Positions 43,597 to 53,014 of a DNA stretch of 64,000 nt are shown in pieces; the stretch's first letter is position 1, and each line of letters starts with the position of its first letter. This stretch comes from an uncultured Oscillospiraceae bacterium (GTDB lineage Bacteria; Bacillota; Clostridia; Oscillospirales; Acutalibacteraceae). The position numbers and the translations under genes were made by a program. The stretch is from the NCBI GenBank assembly GCA_958448165.1, contig CAUDCW010000005.1:1-64000 (forward strand), written 5' to 3'. The notes beneath the pieces were generated by a model. That model saw nothing but the letters and a program-made list of their open reading frames with translations, was not told the origin of the DNA and did no database searches.

Positions 43597-44634
43597 GTGA
43601 CAAAAAAATCAAAACTTATCACCTTTACGGCAATTACTATATCAGCATTTTTTATTGCAAGCGGTGTTATAATATCACAGGTACCAAATGTAACCGTGAT
43701 TTCCGTTGAGCCTCAGACGCTTAATTCAACCGTAGTCTGCACAGGAAAGATTGAATACAGCAACAACAAATCTATAAGCGCAAAGGAATTCTCGCAGATT
43801 GACAAGGTTTTTGTATCAGAGGGAGATGTCATCAAAAAGGGCGATAAATTATATTCTGCCGTTTCTAAGCCCGCTGATACAACAACGCTCTCCGGTAATG
43901 AAAGCTATAATATGAGCGAGGACGAGATAATCAGGTCGGTCATGAGCGGGAATACAGATTTTCTTGATAATTACAATCAGGACGGAATCGTCCTGTCAGC
44001 AAATAATACGCAAAGCAGCACCGCAGATTCCGAAACTGTTTTCAGCGAATATGACGGTGTTGTCGGCGAGATAAACATTAAAAGCGGTCAGATTGTTTCA
44101 CCGGGCGATGAGCTGATAAAAATTGCCGAGTCTGACTCAATGCAGGCAAGGCTTGCTGTCAGCGAGAACAAAATCGGTGATATTAAGGTCGGGCAAAAAG
44201 CAACTGTATCCTGCAACGCTATTAAAAACAACAATATGAGCGGCACTGTAGCAAAAATAGGCAGTGTTGCAAAACAGACTGCAACCACAACAGGAAAGGA
44301 TACTACGGTTGAAGTTATTGTAAAGATAGACAGCGGCTTAACAAAAGCTGTCAAAGCAGGCTACTCGGCAAAATGCAGCATTACTGTGAACAGCAAAGAC
44401 AATGCTGTAGTTGTTCCATATGAAACGATAAAATATGACGACGAGGGAAAAGAATATGTTCTGTGCTATTCAAGCGCAGGGATTTGTGAGAAAAAGCAGA
44501 TAAAAACCGGTGAAGAATACAAGAACGGGGTAGAGGTGCTTTCGGGAATTGAAGCAAACGAGCTTGTTATCTCTTCGCCCGATGAAGTACAGGAACGAGC
44601 CTTTGCAAAAGCGACGGAGGAAGAAAATGATTGA
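43597..44634 (+). CDS. MacA/HlyD-like membrane-fusion protein
   Basis: 345 residues. GTG 43597 is preferred (GGGAG 8 nt upstream) over GTG 43588, which overlaps that site. One N-terminal membrane helix (~8-26) is followed by the lipoyl/barrel-sandwich halves (SQIDKVFVSEGDVIKKGDKL ~66; YDGVVGEINIKSGQIVSPGD ~155) and a beta-barrel (GYSAKCSITV, AVVVPYETI). It should couple an ABC exporter to the envelope. It overlaps the MacB-like permease by 8 bp, but no ATP-binding subunit gene is present, unlike normal MacAB or YknXYZ operons. Confidence 0.85.
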   Translation: MTKKSKLITFTAITISAFFIASGVIISQVPNVTVISVEPQTLNSTVVCTGKIEYSNNKSISAKEFSQIDKVFVSEGDVIKKGDKLYSAVSKPADTTTLSGNESYNMSEDEIIRSVMSGNTDFLDNYNQDGIVLSANNTQSSTADSETVFSEYDGVVGEINIKSGQIVSPGDELIKIAESDSMQARLAVSENKIGDIKVGQKATVSCNAIKNNNMSGTVAKIGSVAKQTATTTGKDTTVEVIVKIDSGLTKAVKAGYSAKCSITVNSKDNAVVVPYETIKYDDEGKEYVLCYSSAGICEKKQIKTGEEYKNGVEVLSGIEANELVISSPDEVQERAFAKATEEEND

Positions 44635-45811
44635 TACTCTGTCGTATGCTATGCGCAATATATTCCGCAAAAAGGGCAGAGCAGTGCTGACGATGTTGGG
44701 AATAATCATAGGTGTGACATCTGTTGTAATAATAAGCTGTATAAGCGCCTGCGGCACTACTGCTGTAAACAATGAGCTTGACAGCCTTGGCTTAAGCGGA
44801 ATCAATATTTCCGTAAAAGAAGGCAAAAGCCTGCCCTTGACCGACGATGAGCTTGAAATTGTTTTATCGAATGATTCGGTTGAAAGTGCGACGCCTGTTA
44901 TGGCTATGACGTCAAGCTTTTTGCTCGGTGATGAAAGCAGCGATGTAATAACATGGGGTATAAACGAAACTGCACAGGAAACCGTTTCGCTTGAGCTTTT
45001 GTACGGAAGATGCTTTGAAAAAGAAGATGTTGCCGCATCAGCCAAGGTTTGTATGGTTGATAAGGCTTTTTCAAATCAGAATTTCAAAACTGACAACATT
45101 GTCGGCAAAAATATAAAACTAAATATAAACGGCGCCGTGGAAGAATACAAAGTAGTTGGCGTTATAAAGACCGGAAGCGGAATGCTGCAGAGCGCGCTTA
45201 GCGGTTATGTGCCGAGCTTTGTTTATATTCCTTGCACTGCGGCTGCCGAATTGACCGGTCAGACCAGCTTCAATCAGATTTTAACAAAAATTGACGGCAG
45301 CGTAGATATAGACGAGCTGTCCGGCAGGATTACAAAAGAGCTTAACGCCTCACAAGGCGTTGATGACGGTTACACAGCCGGCAACATGGCAAAACAGCGT
45401 GATATACTGACAAATATATTAAGCATAGTAACTCTTATATTAACTGCAATCGGTGCTATATCACTTGTTGTTGCGGGTCTGAGCATTATGACGGTTATGC
45501 TGGTATCGGTATCAGAACGAAAAAGAGAAATCGGTATAAAAAAATCAATAGGTGCGTCAAAGAAAAAGATTGTTTCTGAGTTTCTGGCCGAAGCGTTTTT
45601 ATTTTCGCTCATAGGTACTGTCATAGGAGTAGTATTCGGTCTGCTAATATCATATATCGGAACTTCGATAATGGATATGACTATGATAATCGACTGGAAT
45701 TCTATAGCCTTTACTGTTCTGTTCTCACTGTTGTCGGGAGTAGTATTCGGCGTTTATCCTTCAATCAAGGCTGCCAAGCTTAAGCCGATAGACGCACTGA
45801 AATATGAATAA
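44627..45811 (+). CDS. MacB/FtsX-like ABC permease without ATPase domain
   Basis: 394 residues from ATG 44627 (GGAGG upstream; the ORF opens 78 bp earlier inside the previous gene). MacB_PCD periplasmic domain (~40-260) lies between the first membrane helix (MLGIIIGVTSVVIISC ~22) and three C-terminal helices, with the FtsX signature VSVSERKREIGIKKSIGA (~300). A typical MacB has an N-terminal ABC domain; this is permease only. The ATPase must be encoded elsewhere or has been lost. The transported molecule is unknown. Confidence 0.87.
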   Translation: MIDTLSYAMRNIFRKKGRAVLTMLGIIIGVTSVVIISCISACGTTAVNNELDSLGLSGINISVKEGKSLPLTDDELEIVLSNDSVESATPVMAMTSSFLLGDESSDVITWGINETAQETVSLELLYGRCFEKEDVAASAKVCMVDKAFSNQNFKTDNIVGKNIKLNINGAVEEYKVVGVIKTGSGMLQSALSGYVPSFVYIPCTAAAELTGQTSFNQILTKIDGSVDIDELSGRITKELNASQGVDDGYTAGNMAKQRDILTNILSIVTLILTAIGAISLVVAGLSIMTVMLVSVSERKREIGIKKSIGASKKKIVSEFLAEAFLFSLIGTVIGVVFGLLISYIGTSIMDMTMIIDWNSIAFTVLFSLLSGVVFGVYPSIKAAKLKPIDALKYE

Positions 45812-45826
45812 AACGGGGAAATCAAA

Positions 45827-46564
45827 ATGCTGAATCCAAACTTACCAAACGAAAAAATCAATGTATTGGTTTTATCGCCGCAGTATAGCAATATTATAAA
45901 CGAGTTAAATAAACTTAAAATTCAAACAATATCGACCGTTGAAGCGAGCGACCTGCCATATAACGAAAGATTTCACGCAGATATGCAGATTCATAACATC
46001 ATCGGAGAAGCCTGTTTCTTGCGGAACAGTTGTTCGATGTTGAAATCTGAATTAGAAACAGTCAGTCCGCATATAACTATATTAACAGAAGATAAAATGC
46101 TCTCGGAATATCCGCACAATATCAGCCTAAACGGAGCATTTATAGGCGATTATTATATTTGCAAAAAAAGCCACAGCAATGAAGAATTGCTGCGGCTATA
46201 CATAAAAAACGGCATTAAGATAATTAATGTAAATCAAGGCTATGCAAAATGCTCAACAGCGATTATAAGCCACAACGCAATAATAACCGATGACGAAGCT
46301 ATATACAACGAATGTACTAAGTTGAAAACTATTGATGTGTTGAAAATTTCAAAAGGCTCGGTCAGACTTGACGGTTATGATTATGGGTTTATCGGCGGAT
46401 GTTGTATGAAGCTGGACAAAAGCACATTGGCATTTTGCGGTGATGCGAAAAATCACAGTGACTATGACAATATCAAGGCTTTCTGCAAAAACCAAGGTGT
46501 TGAGTTATTAAGCCTTAGTAATAAGCCGCTTGTCGATATCGGCGGAGCTGTGGCTGTTATATAG
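45827..46564 (+). CDS. DUF6873/GME-fold family protein
   Basis: 245 residues, no signal peptide. Repeated beta-alpha units, with motifs VNQGYAKCSTAII (~146) and DYGFIGGCCMKLD (~186), fit the DUF6873 family assigned to the guanidino-modifying-enzyme (GME) fold. No function is established, and I did not identify a full catalytic triad. ATG 45827 follows the permease by 15 nt with a GGGGAAA site, so it is in the same transcript. A perfect hairpin terminator follows at 46679. Confidence 0.65.
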   Translation: MLNPNLPNEKINVLVLSPQYSNIINELNKLKIQTISTVEASDLPYNERFHADMQIHNIIGEACFLRNSCSMLKSELETVSPHITILTEDKMLSEYPHNISLNGAFIGDYYICKKSHSNEELLRLYIKNGIKIINVNQGYAKCSTAIISHNAIITDDEAIYNECTKLKTIDVLKISKGSVRLDGYDYGFIGGCCMKLDKSTLAFCGDAKNHSDYDNIKAFCKNQGVELLSLSNKPLVDIGGAVAVI

Positions 46565-46678
46565 AGTTATTTAAAAAGAGTAATTTAAGTATTTTATTTA
46601 ACTTTAATTTCGCGACGGGATTGTTACCGGTTATTTAGACAGAGTTTTTTAAGATTTTTTCTTTAACCCCTCCTCTTA

Positions 46679-46711
46679 ACTACACAAAATATTCATTTTG
46701 TGTAGTTTTAA
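46679..46711 (+). terminator. Terminator after the DUF6873 gene
   Basis: AACTACACAAAAT (46679-46690 region) pairs with ATTTTGTGTAGTT (46695-46707), a perfect stem with a short loop, followed by TTTAA. Confidence 0.8.
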
Positions 46712-46765
46712 CAATTGATTTATCCCTCTCTCTGTGTTATCATTTTATCGTGAGACGGTGATAAA

Positions 46766-47743
46766 ATGAACAGCAAATATATTTTTGAAGCTCCTGAGGT
46801 TATTAAAGATTTTCTGGGATATATGCAGAATATCAAGGGCAAATCACAAAAGACAGTCGATGAATATTATCTTGACCTCAGGACATTTTTCAGATACATA
46901 AAAATTCTCAAAGGCCGCGAAAAAAGCGATGCCGAATTTGATAAAATTGAAATTTCAGATGTGGATATTGATTTAATAAAATCGGTTACCCTCACCGATA
47001 TTTATTCCTTTATGGATTACGCCATTAATGATCGTCATAATAACGCAAAGACACGTTCACGAAAAACCTCAAGTATCAAGTCTTTTTTTTCCTACCTTGC
47101 TAACAAGCGTTGTCTTATATCTGTTAATCCTGCCGAGGAACTCGAAGTACCCAAGACAAAAAAGTCACTTCCCAAATTTTTAACGCTTGAGCAAAGCATT
47201 GAGCTGCTTAACAGTGTTGACGGCAGTTACAAAGAACGCGATTACTGCATACTTACTATTTTTTTGAACTGCGGTCTGCGTCTGTCGGAGCTTGTCGGGC
47301 TTAATATTCAGGACATTAATCTTTCGGACAATATAATGACTGTTACCGGCAAAGGCAACAAGCAAAGAATTGTGTATCTGAACGATTCATGTGTTGCCGC
47401 CTTAAAAAGTTATATTGCCGTTCGCCCAAATAACATTAAAGACAAAAACGCTCTGTTTATCAGCCGTTTAAATAAGCGTATGGGAACTCAGGCTGTTCAG
47501 GACGTTGTGTATAAATATCTTAATAAAATCGGTCTTGACGGCAACGGATATTCTGTTCACAAGCTGAGGCACACTGCGGCAACGCTGATGTATCAGCACG
47601 GGAATGTAGATATAAGAGTCCTGCAGGAACTGCTCGGTCACGAGAACCTCGGCACAACCGAAATCTACACTCATCTGTCAAACGAACAGCTTGAAAAGGC
47701 GGCTGAGTCAAATCCTTTGGCTAAGGTTAAAGCTAAAAAATAA
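46766..47743 (+). CDS. XerC/XerD-type tyrosine recombinase
   Basis: 325 residues with the N-terminal SAM-like core-binding domain (~10-120) and a catalytic domain containing Arg in NCGLRLSELVGL (~174), Lys in VTGKGNKQR, HKLRHTAATLM (~266), HENLGTTEIYTH and the nucleophilic Tyr (in EIYTHLS, ~300). Length and arrangement fit Xer recombinases that resolve chromosome dimers; a role as integrase of a mobile element is possible because a MITE copy lies 41 bp downstream. GTGAGACGG lies upstream of ATG 46766. Which of the genome's Xer genes this is cannot be told from the window. Confidence 0.88.
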   Translation: MNSKYIFEAPEVIKDFLGYMQNIKGKSQKTVDEYYLDLRTFFRYIKILKGREKSDAEFDKIEISDVDIDLIKSVTLTDIYSFMDYAINDRHNNAKTRSRKTSSIKSFFSYLANKRCLISVNPAEELEVPKTKKSLPKFLTLEQSIELLNSVDGSYKERDYCILTIFLNCGLRLSELVGLNIQDINLSDNIMTVTGKGNKQRIVYLNDSCVAALKSYIAVRPNNIKDKNALFISRLNKRMGTQAVQDVVYKYLNKIGLDGNGYSVHKLRHTAATLMYQHGNVDIRVLQELLGHENLGTTEIYTHLSNEQLEKAAESNPLAKVKAKK

Positions 47744-47784
47744 AAAAGCCTCGTACAAGGCAAGACTTTAATACTAAGGAATAC

Positions 47785-47962
47785 TAAGGAAACACTGATT
47801 AAATCGTTTGTGCATATTGCGCCGTCAGATTTTTCGTCAGGTTGGACAAATAAACCGCAGTAATGCTGTCGCATTACGAAGATTTTTTGGTCAGGCTGAC
47901 GGAGAATATGCAAGTAAGATGTGCAAACAGCTTTCAGCGTGATTTATTCAGTGTTTTCCTAA
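47785..47962 (-). mobile_element. MITE-like element, copy B (inverted relative to copy A)
   Basis: 178 bp, the reverse complement of copy A with only scattered differences. Ends are TAAGGAAACACTGATTAAATC and GATTTATTCAGTGTTTTCCTAA, with CCGTCAG/CTGACGG inner pairs. It lies 4 bp beyond the stop codon of the convergent GNAT gene and 41 bp after the recombinase, so it probably acts as their shared terminator. A partial duplication (ATACTAAGGA twice) occurs at its left end. Confidence 0.85.
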
Positions 47963-47966
47963 TTGA

Positions 47967-48926
47967 TTATACGTCTATCTCCGTGTAAATCATTGGTGTA
48001 AAGCGTATTCCGGTTACTGTTTGTTCTGTATCGGTCGGAACAAAGCCTAGGTGCTCATATATCTTAACTGCGTAGGGCGAAGAATTAACCGTAAACTCCT
48101 GCGTTTTATAATCACTTTTCATCGCTTCGAAAAGCATTCTTCCGAAGCCTTTTCCCTGATAATCTGCTCTTACAAAAAATCCGCCGATATGCTGAGGCTC
48201 TCGCATTGTCAATACACCGATCAGCTTTCCGTTATCAAAAGCACCGTACCATTTCATTGCCTTTGTTCGCTCTTTATCGTCAAGGCTTGCTCTGAAATTG
48301 TCGATACCCTCCTGCGAATATTCGGGTGCTTCAAACTTAAGAAATACCTCCCAGATTAAGCTTATGGCTTTCGGTATTTCATGGCTTGTGAGCTGTCTTA
48401 TATATCGTTTTTCCAGACAGGTTATATGTTCGGTTCTTATATCATCCGTTAACTCCCAATAAATATCCTCGTTCGTGTGATGGTACTTAAATCCGCATTT
48501 TTCCTGACAGCGTTTTGATTTTTCATTGCCGTCAAAATAACCGCACCAGAGTCTGTTTATTTTTACTTCTTCAAAGGCGTATCGTATCAGTTCGTTCACC
48601 GCTTCGGGCATCAAACCCTGTCCCCAATACGGAACGCCTATCCAATATCCGATTTCAGCCTCGTTTTCAGGTAAACGGAGATTACTTTTTTCTCCTGTTA
48701 TTAAGCCTATACTGCCTATCGGCTCGTTTGTTTCTTTAAGCACTACTGCAAATGTACCCTCTGCGGACAAAACCTCGTAAATTATTCGTGTGCTTTCCTC
48801 AACACTTTTATGAGGGTTCCAACCGGCAATCGGTCCGACACGGTCATCGCTTGCGTATTTATATAAGCTTTCTGCGTCCTCTGCTTTCCAAGGACGCAGA
48901 AGTAACCGTTCTGTTTCTAATTTCAT
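47967..48926 (-). CDS. Two-domain GNAT acetyltransferase fusion
   Basis: 319 residues with two GNAT domains. The first (~1-165) is RimJ/RimL-like (METERLLLRPW-type start; IGYWIGVPYWGQGLMPEAV, the acetyl-CoA loop). The second (~175-319) is a short GNAT with GGFFVRADYQGKGFGRMLFEAM (~262-285) and YEHLGF. Each transfers acetyl from acetyl-CoA to an amine; substrates are unknown. It is the last gene of a minus-strand operon, overlapping the upstream gene by 4 bp. The fusion of two GNAT types is unusual but not unique. Confidence 0.8.
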   Translation of the reverse strand: MKLETERLLLRPWKAEDAESLYKYASDDRVGPIAGWNPHKSVEESTRIIYEVLSAEGTFAVVLKETNEPIGSIGLITGEKSNLRLPENEAEIGYWIGVPYWGQGLMPEAVNELIRYAFEEVKINRLWCGYFDGNEKSKRCQEKCGFKYHHTNEDIYWELTDDIRTEHITCLEKRYIRQLTSHEIPKAISLIWEVFLKFEAPEYSQEGIDNFRASLDDKERTKAMKWYGAFDNGKLIGVLTMREPQHIGGFFVRADYQGKGFGRMLFEAMKSDYKTQEFTVNSSPYAVKIYEHLGFVPTDTEQTVTGIRFTPMIYTEIDV

Positions 48927-50200
48927 ATTGTCATTAGCCCTTCCTCAAGCATCGACTGTGCCGCAAGCATAACTCCGGTTTTGCCTGCCGCAAAGTTTAT
49001 GCCGCCTTGCATCCAGCAGGCATACGGCTCTCTGAGCGGTGCGTCGGCGGAAAGCTCGATTGAAGAACCCAGCGTAAATGCACCGGCCGCCATAATTACT
49101 TTGCAGTTATATCCGGGCATATCCCATGGCTCAGGCTCAACAAACGAATCTATCGGAGCGGCCTTTTGAATACCCTTGCAGAAAGCAACAAGAGCCTCGG
49201 GCGATTTCAGCTTGATTACCTGTATTATATCCCCTCTTTTTTCATTGTATCTCGGGGAAACCTCGTAGCCTAAAAGCTCAAACACAGCCGATGCAAATAC
49301 AGCAGTTTTAAGCGCTTCACAGCTTGCTATAGGTGCGTTATAGGCTCCCATAAAAAGCTCTCTGTTGTGTCCGAGTGTTGCGCCGATTTCCTTGCCGGTT
49401 GCAGGCGTGGTCAAACGGCATGCGCAAAGCTCGACAAGATCTTTTCTTCCGGCTATATAGCCGCCTGTCGGTGCAATTCCGCCGCCGGGATTTTTGATAA
49501 GCGAGCCTGCCATCAAATCAACACCGTGTGATAACGGCTGTTCAACCTCAACAAATTCTCCGTAACAGTTGTCAAGCATAACAATACATTCCGGTGCTTT
49601 CTTTTTTGCAATATCGGCAATTCTTGCGATTTCGCCACAGGTCAGCGACGGTCTTGTGCTGTAGCCGCGTGAGCGCTGTATGTAAACCATTTTTATTGAC
49701 GGCGATATGGCTTTTTCTATCGCCTCATAGTCGGGCTTTTCGTCGCTTGTAAGAGCAACCTCACTGTATTCGATACCGAAATCCTTAAGGTTTCCGTTGC
49801 CGTCGCCTTCGCCGTTTATCCCGATAACCGGGTGAATTGTATCGTAAGGCGTGCCTGTGACGGAAAGCATTTTATCCCCCGGTCTTAAAACGCCGAAAAG
49901 AGCAACCTCAAGTGTATGAGTTCCGCTGACAAAATTGTATCTTACCAATGCGTCCTGCGCATCAAACACGGTAGCATAAATGTCATCAAGAACCTCTCTG
50001 CCTCTGTCGCCGTAGCCGTAGCCTGTTGACGCAAGCAAATGGCTCTCGCTTGCTCTCGCCTGCTGAAAGGCATATAGCATCTTGTTCTGGTTATAGTCCT
50101 TTATTTCTTCAATTTTCTCAAGCTCGTTTTTGCAAAGCTGCATTGCTTTTTCGGCTACTTCTGTAATTCTTCTGTCAAATTTAAAAAAAGTGTTTTCCAT
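48923..50200 (-). CDS. Methionine gamma-lyase-family PLP enzyme (YnbB/aluminium-resistance type)
   Basis: 425 residues, a PLP fold-I enzyme of the Cys/Met-metabolism type: FVSGTHTLEVALFG (~92), AYIQRSRGYSTRP-like stretch, LDNCYGEFVE (~205) and the PLP-Lys candidate in GSLIKNPGGGIAP (~233-245). The family was first named for aluminium resistance and is found near glnR or hfq in Bacillus; its reaction is not firmly known. The operon with peptidases and acetyltransferases suggests amino-acid salvage. ATG 50200 has a GAGGTAAT site. Confidence 0.85.
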   Translation of the reverse strand: MENTFFKFDRRITEVAEKAMQLCKNELEKIEEIKDYNQNKMLYAFQQARASESHLLASTGYGYGDRGREVLDDIYATVFDAQDALVRYNFVSGTHTLEVALFGVLRPGDKMLSVTGTPYDTIHPVIGINGEGDGNGNLKDFGIEYSEVALTSDEKPDYEAIEKAISPSIKMVYIQRSRGYSTRPSLTCGEIARIADIAKKKAPECIVMLDNCYGEFVEVEQPLSHGVDLMAGSLIKNPGGGIAPTGGYIAGRKDLVELCACRLTTPATGKEIGATLGHNRELFMGAYNAPIASCEALKTAVFASAVFELLGYEVSPRYNEKRGDIIQVIKLKSPEALVAFCKGIQKAAPIDSFVEPEPWDMPGYNCKVIMAAGAFTLGSSIELSADAPLREPYACWMQGGINFAAGKTGVMLAAQSMLEEGLMTI

Positions 50201-50218
50201 TATTACCTCTTATAAGTA

Positions 50219-50959
50219 CTATAAAGTTATTTCCTGCCATGTACCCGACGCCGTGAAGCCGAGCGGATAATAAAAATCGAGTAAGCTGTTGTCGTTGATT
50301 TGCAAATAGATATTCTCTATATCAAAAAATCGCAGCCTATCAATTAAACTGTAAATTGCGTGTGAAGCATACCCCATATTTCTGCTGTCCTTATTTGTGC
50401 AAACGGCAGAAATAACAGCGCCGTCATCACACATAAACGGTGCAACCGCACACGAAACCGGTATATCCTGCTCGTTATATACGATGACCGATGCACCGCA
50501 GCCGTGACGAATTCTGTGTGATAAATCAACATAGAATTCATCAAAATTGTCGTCCGATAGCAAGCCGTTCATATTATCTTTTATCAGTGGAAAAATATCA
50601 CGCAGATTCTCTGAAAATACCGTTTTGATATTTTTACGGCTTGACGCCGAATTTTCTCCGTTATGCATTAATATGTAACCCTCGGTTTTAGCACCGTGAG
50701 AAAAAGACAGCTCGCCGTCGCAGATTATAATTTTAACTCCTGCCATCTGACAAAAATCAAATAATAATTTTTCGTCCGGCGGATTTACACCATCAATTAT
50801 CATTACACGTCCAAATTGAGCCATACGGCACGAGGTATCGGTGTCAATATAAAATCTGCATATTTCGGTGCCGTGATAAGCGTTATGTAACGCCTTGATC
50901 CTTATATTAAAAGGATTGGCGGCGGTTATATCTATACATTCATCTGTTGATTTTATCAT
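50219..50959 (-). CDS. GNAT-type N-acetyltransferase
   Basis: 246 residues. The C-terminal half has the GNAT core: VCTNKDSRNMGYASHAIYSL (~188-207) as the acetyl-CoA-binding loop and FYYPLGFTASGTW near the end. The N-terminal ~120 residues are an extra domain of unknown type. It lies between an M42 peptidase (sharing one base at the stop/start junction) and the methionine gamma-lyase-family gene. Substrate unknown. Confidence 0.75.
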   Translation of the reverse strand: MIKSTDECIDITAANPFNIRIKALHNAYHGTEICRFYIDTDTSCRMAQFGRVMIIDGVNPPDEKLLFDFCQMAGVKIIICDGELSFSHGAKTEGYILMHNGENSASSRKNIKTVFSENLRDIFPLIKDNMNGLLSDDNFDEFYVDLSHRIRHGCGASVIVYNEQDIPVSCAVAPFMCDDGAVISAVCTNKDSRNMGYASHAIYSLIDRLRFFDIENIYLQINDNSLLDFYYPLGFTASGTWQEITL

Positions 50960-51984
50960 TATAATACAGCAAGCTTCATAGCCAGTTCTTTTACGATTTC
51001 AAGCGAGCTTGCCAGATCCTCCCTTGAGATGAGTCCGGTCTGAGTGTGGAGATACCTGCACGGCAGTGAAACCGCAACAGTGCGGACACCGCCTCTTGAG
51101 GTGTGAATTGCGCCTGCGTCATTGCCGCCTGCCACTGCTCTTTTAAGCTGAACTTTTATATTGTTTTCTTCTGCAGTCCTGAGGGCGAGCTGAAGACATT
51201 CTTTGTCATAGATTGTGCTTCTGTCCATAAAAGACAAAACAGCGCCGTTACCCACACAGCATACATTGTTTGTTTCGTCGCAGCCGGGAATATCAGACGC
51301 TGTGGTTGCCTCAACAACAATTGCAAAATCGGGATCAAGTGTATATGCTGCGGCTTTAGCACCGCGCAAGCCAACCTCCTCCTGCACAACAAAAGAACAG
51401 CAGATATCATATTCAAGCTCCTGACGGAGTATCTCTGTCAGAATATAGCATCCTGCACGATCGTCAAGTGCCTTGCCGGTTATTATTCCGTTATCCTCAC
51501 TGAAGTTCGGCACAAACGAAACGCTGTCGCCGAGAGAAACGTATTTCAACGCCTCTTCCCTGCTGTCAGCACCGATGTCTATAGCCATTTTTTCTACGGG
51601 GATGATTGAGTCTTTTTCGTCGGGCTTGAGCAAATGAACAGGCTTTACAGAAACAACACCGTTTATACTGTTTTTCCCGACAATAACATTTTTGCCGTAA
51701 ACGGCTCTTCTGTCAACTCCGCCAACCGTTTCAACCCTGAGAGTTCCGTCACTGTTGATATCGGTTATTATAAAGCCAACCTCGTCCATATGTGCAGATA
51801 ACAGCACCTTGTTTTTTGCTCTGTTTCTGCCCTTTTTGGTCACCAGAAGATTGCCCATACCGTCAGTTGTGATTTCAACATTATAATCCCTGATTCGTTT
51901 TTGTATCAGTTCTCTGACCTTTTTTTCGTCGCCCGATATACCGTCGGCAAGACAAAGCTTTTTAAGAAAGGATAAATTCAGCAT
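50959..51984 (-). CDS. M42-family glutamyl/general aminopeptidase, paralog 1
   Basis: 341 residues with all M42 metal and catalytic motifs: LLSAHMDEVGF (~64), GKALDDRAGC (~170), VVQEEVGLRGA (~200), ATTASDIPG and SRGGVRTVAVSLPCRYLHT (~295). M42 enzymes are cytosolic dodecameric aminopeptidases that use two metal ions to trim peptides for amino-acid recovery. It overlaps paralog 2 by 7 bp. Confidence 0.93.
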   Translation of the reverse strand: MLNLSFLKKLCLADGISGDEKKVRELIQKRIRDYNVEITTDGMGNLLVTKKGRNRAKNKVLLSAHMDEVGFIITDINSDGTLRVETVGGVDRRAVYGKNVIVGKNSINGVVSVKPVHLLKPDEKDSIIPVEKMAIDIGADSREEALKYVSLGDSVSFVPNFSEDNGIITGKALDDRAGCYILTEILRQELEYDICCSFVVQEEVGLRGAKAAAYTLDPDFAIVVEATTASDIPGCDETNNVCCVGNGAVLSFMDRSTIYDKECLQLALRTAEENNIKVQLKRAVAGGNDAGAIHTSRGGVRTVAVSLPCRYLHTQTGLISREDLASSLEIVKELAMKLAVL

Positions 51985-52997
51985 ACGGCGATACTCCTTT
52001 CTAAAATATATTCAGCCAGCAGCTCACCTGTAGCTGCAACGTCGTTGAGCGAAACAACCTCGGCTCCTGTGTGCATACTGCGAAGAGGGATTGACACAAG
52101 TCCTGTGCGGATGCCGCCTCGTGTGGAGGATATCACATCGGCATTTGTGCCTGTAGCACCGCCCATAACCTCGCACTGATACTTCAGTTTTTTTACATTA
52201 GCGGCAGTCAGAAGCTTGCCCGAAATCTCTTTATCAAGCACAGGAGAAAAACCGATCATCGGTCCCTCATCTATATTGCCGCTTTTTTCGGACGGCACTC
52301 CGCTCTGCTTTGCAAAGCTGACGTCAACTGCAATAGCTTCACTGGGATAATATGAAAAAGCGGCAGTTTTTGCACCGAGCATATTTACCTCTTCACGGGT
52401 GGAAAGAGATATTATTACTCTGCAACTTAAGTCGTGATTTTTCAGCAAATCTCCGCAATACATAACAGCGGCAACACCTGCGCGGTTATCAAGCGCCATA
52501 GAGGTAATGCGGTTATTAAGCAGTTCTCTCGGCCTTCCGTCAAATACTATTCTGTCACCCAAGGACACAAGCTCCTTCAGTCTGTCGCCGCTTATTCCTG
52601 TGTCGAACCAGATGTTGTCGGCGGCAACAGCCTTGTCGTCATTGCCGGATGAAAGGTGTGGCGGCGTTGAGCAGGATATGCAAGGAACAGGCTTGTCCGA
52701 CAAGATGATAAATCTCTCGGACTGTATAACTCGCCTGTCAATTCCTCCGCAGGGTGACGCCTTGACGAAGCCATCGGGAGTAATATGAGTAATAATCAGT
52801 CCGATCTGGTCGATATGAGCGTCAAGCATTATAGAATATTTAGCATCCGCCTTGCCGAAGCTTGCAATAAGATTGCCGCTTATATCACAGTCAACGTCTG
52901 CGTATGTTCCCATTATCAGCTTTGCAATTTTTGTCACAGAGCCTTCACAGCCGCTGACGCCGTTTGCCGAGCAAAGGTTAAAAAGTAGTTTTTTCAT
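51978..52997 (-). CDS. M42-family aminopeptidase, paralog 2
   Basis: 339 residues, clearly homologous to the preceding peptidase. It keeps MLDAHIDQIGL (~58), MALDNRAGV (~165), STREEVNMLGAKTA (~198), DVSFAK and TRGGIRTGLVSIPLRSMHTG (~290). It differs in several metal-near positions (HID in place of HMD, LDN in place of LDD), so its specificity may differ. The pair could form a mixed complex. Located 17 bp after murD and likely co-transcribed with it. Confidence 0.9.
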   Translation of the reverse strand: MKKLLFNLCSANGVSGCEGSVTKIAKLIMGTYADVDCDISGNLIASFGKADAKYSIMLDAHIDQIGLIITHITPDGFVKASPCGGIDRRVIQSERFIILSDKPVPCISCSTPPHLSSGNDDKAVAADNIWFDTGISGDRLKELVSLGDRIVFDGRPRELLNNRITSMALDNRAGVAAVMYCGDLLKNHDLSCRVIISLSTREEVNMLGAKTAAFSYYPSEAIAVDVSFAKQSGVPSEKSGNIDEGPMIGFSPVLDKEISGKLLTAANVKKLKYQCEVMGGATGTNADVISSTRGGIRTGLVSIPLRSMHTGAEVVSLNDVAATGELLAEYILERSIAVC

Positions 52998-53014
52998 TTA
53001 TATCATTCTTTCAA

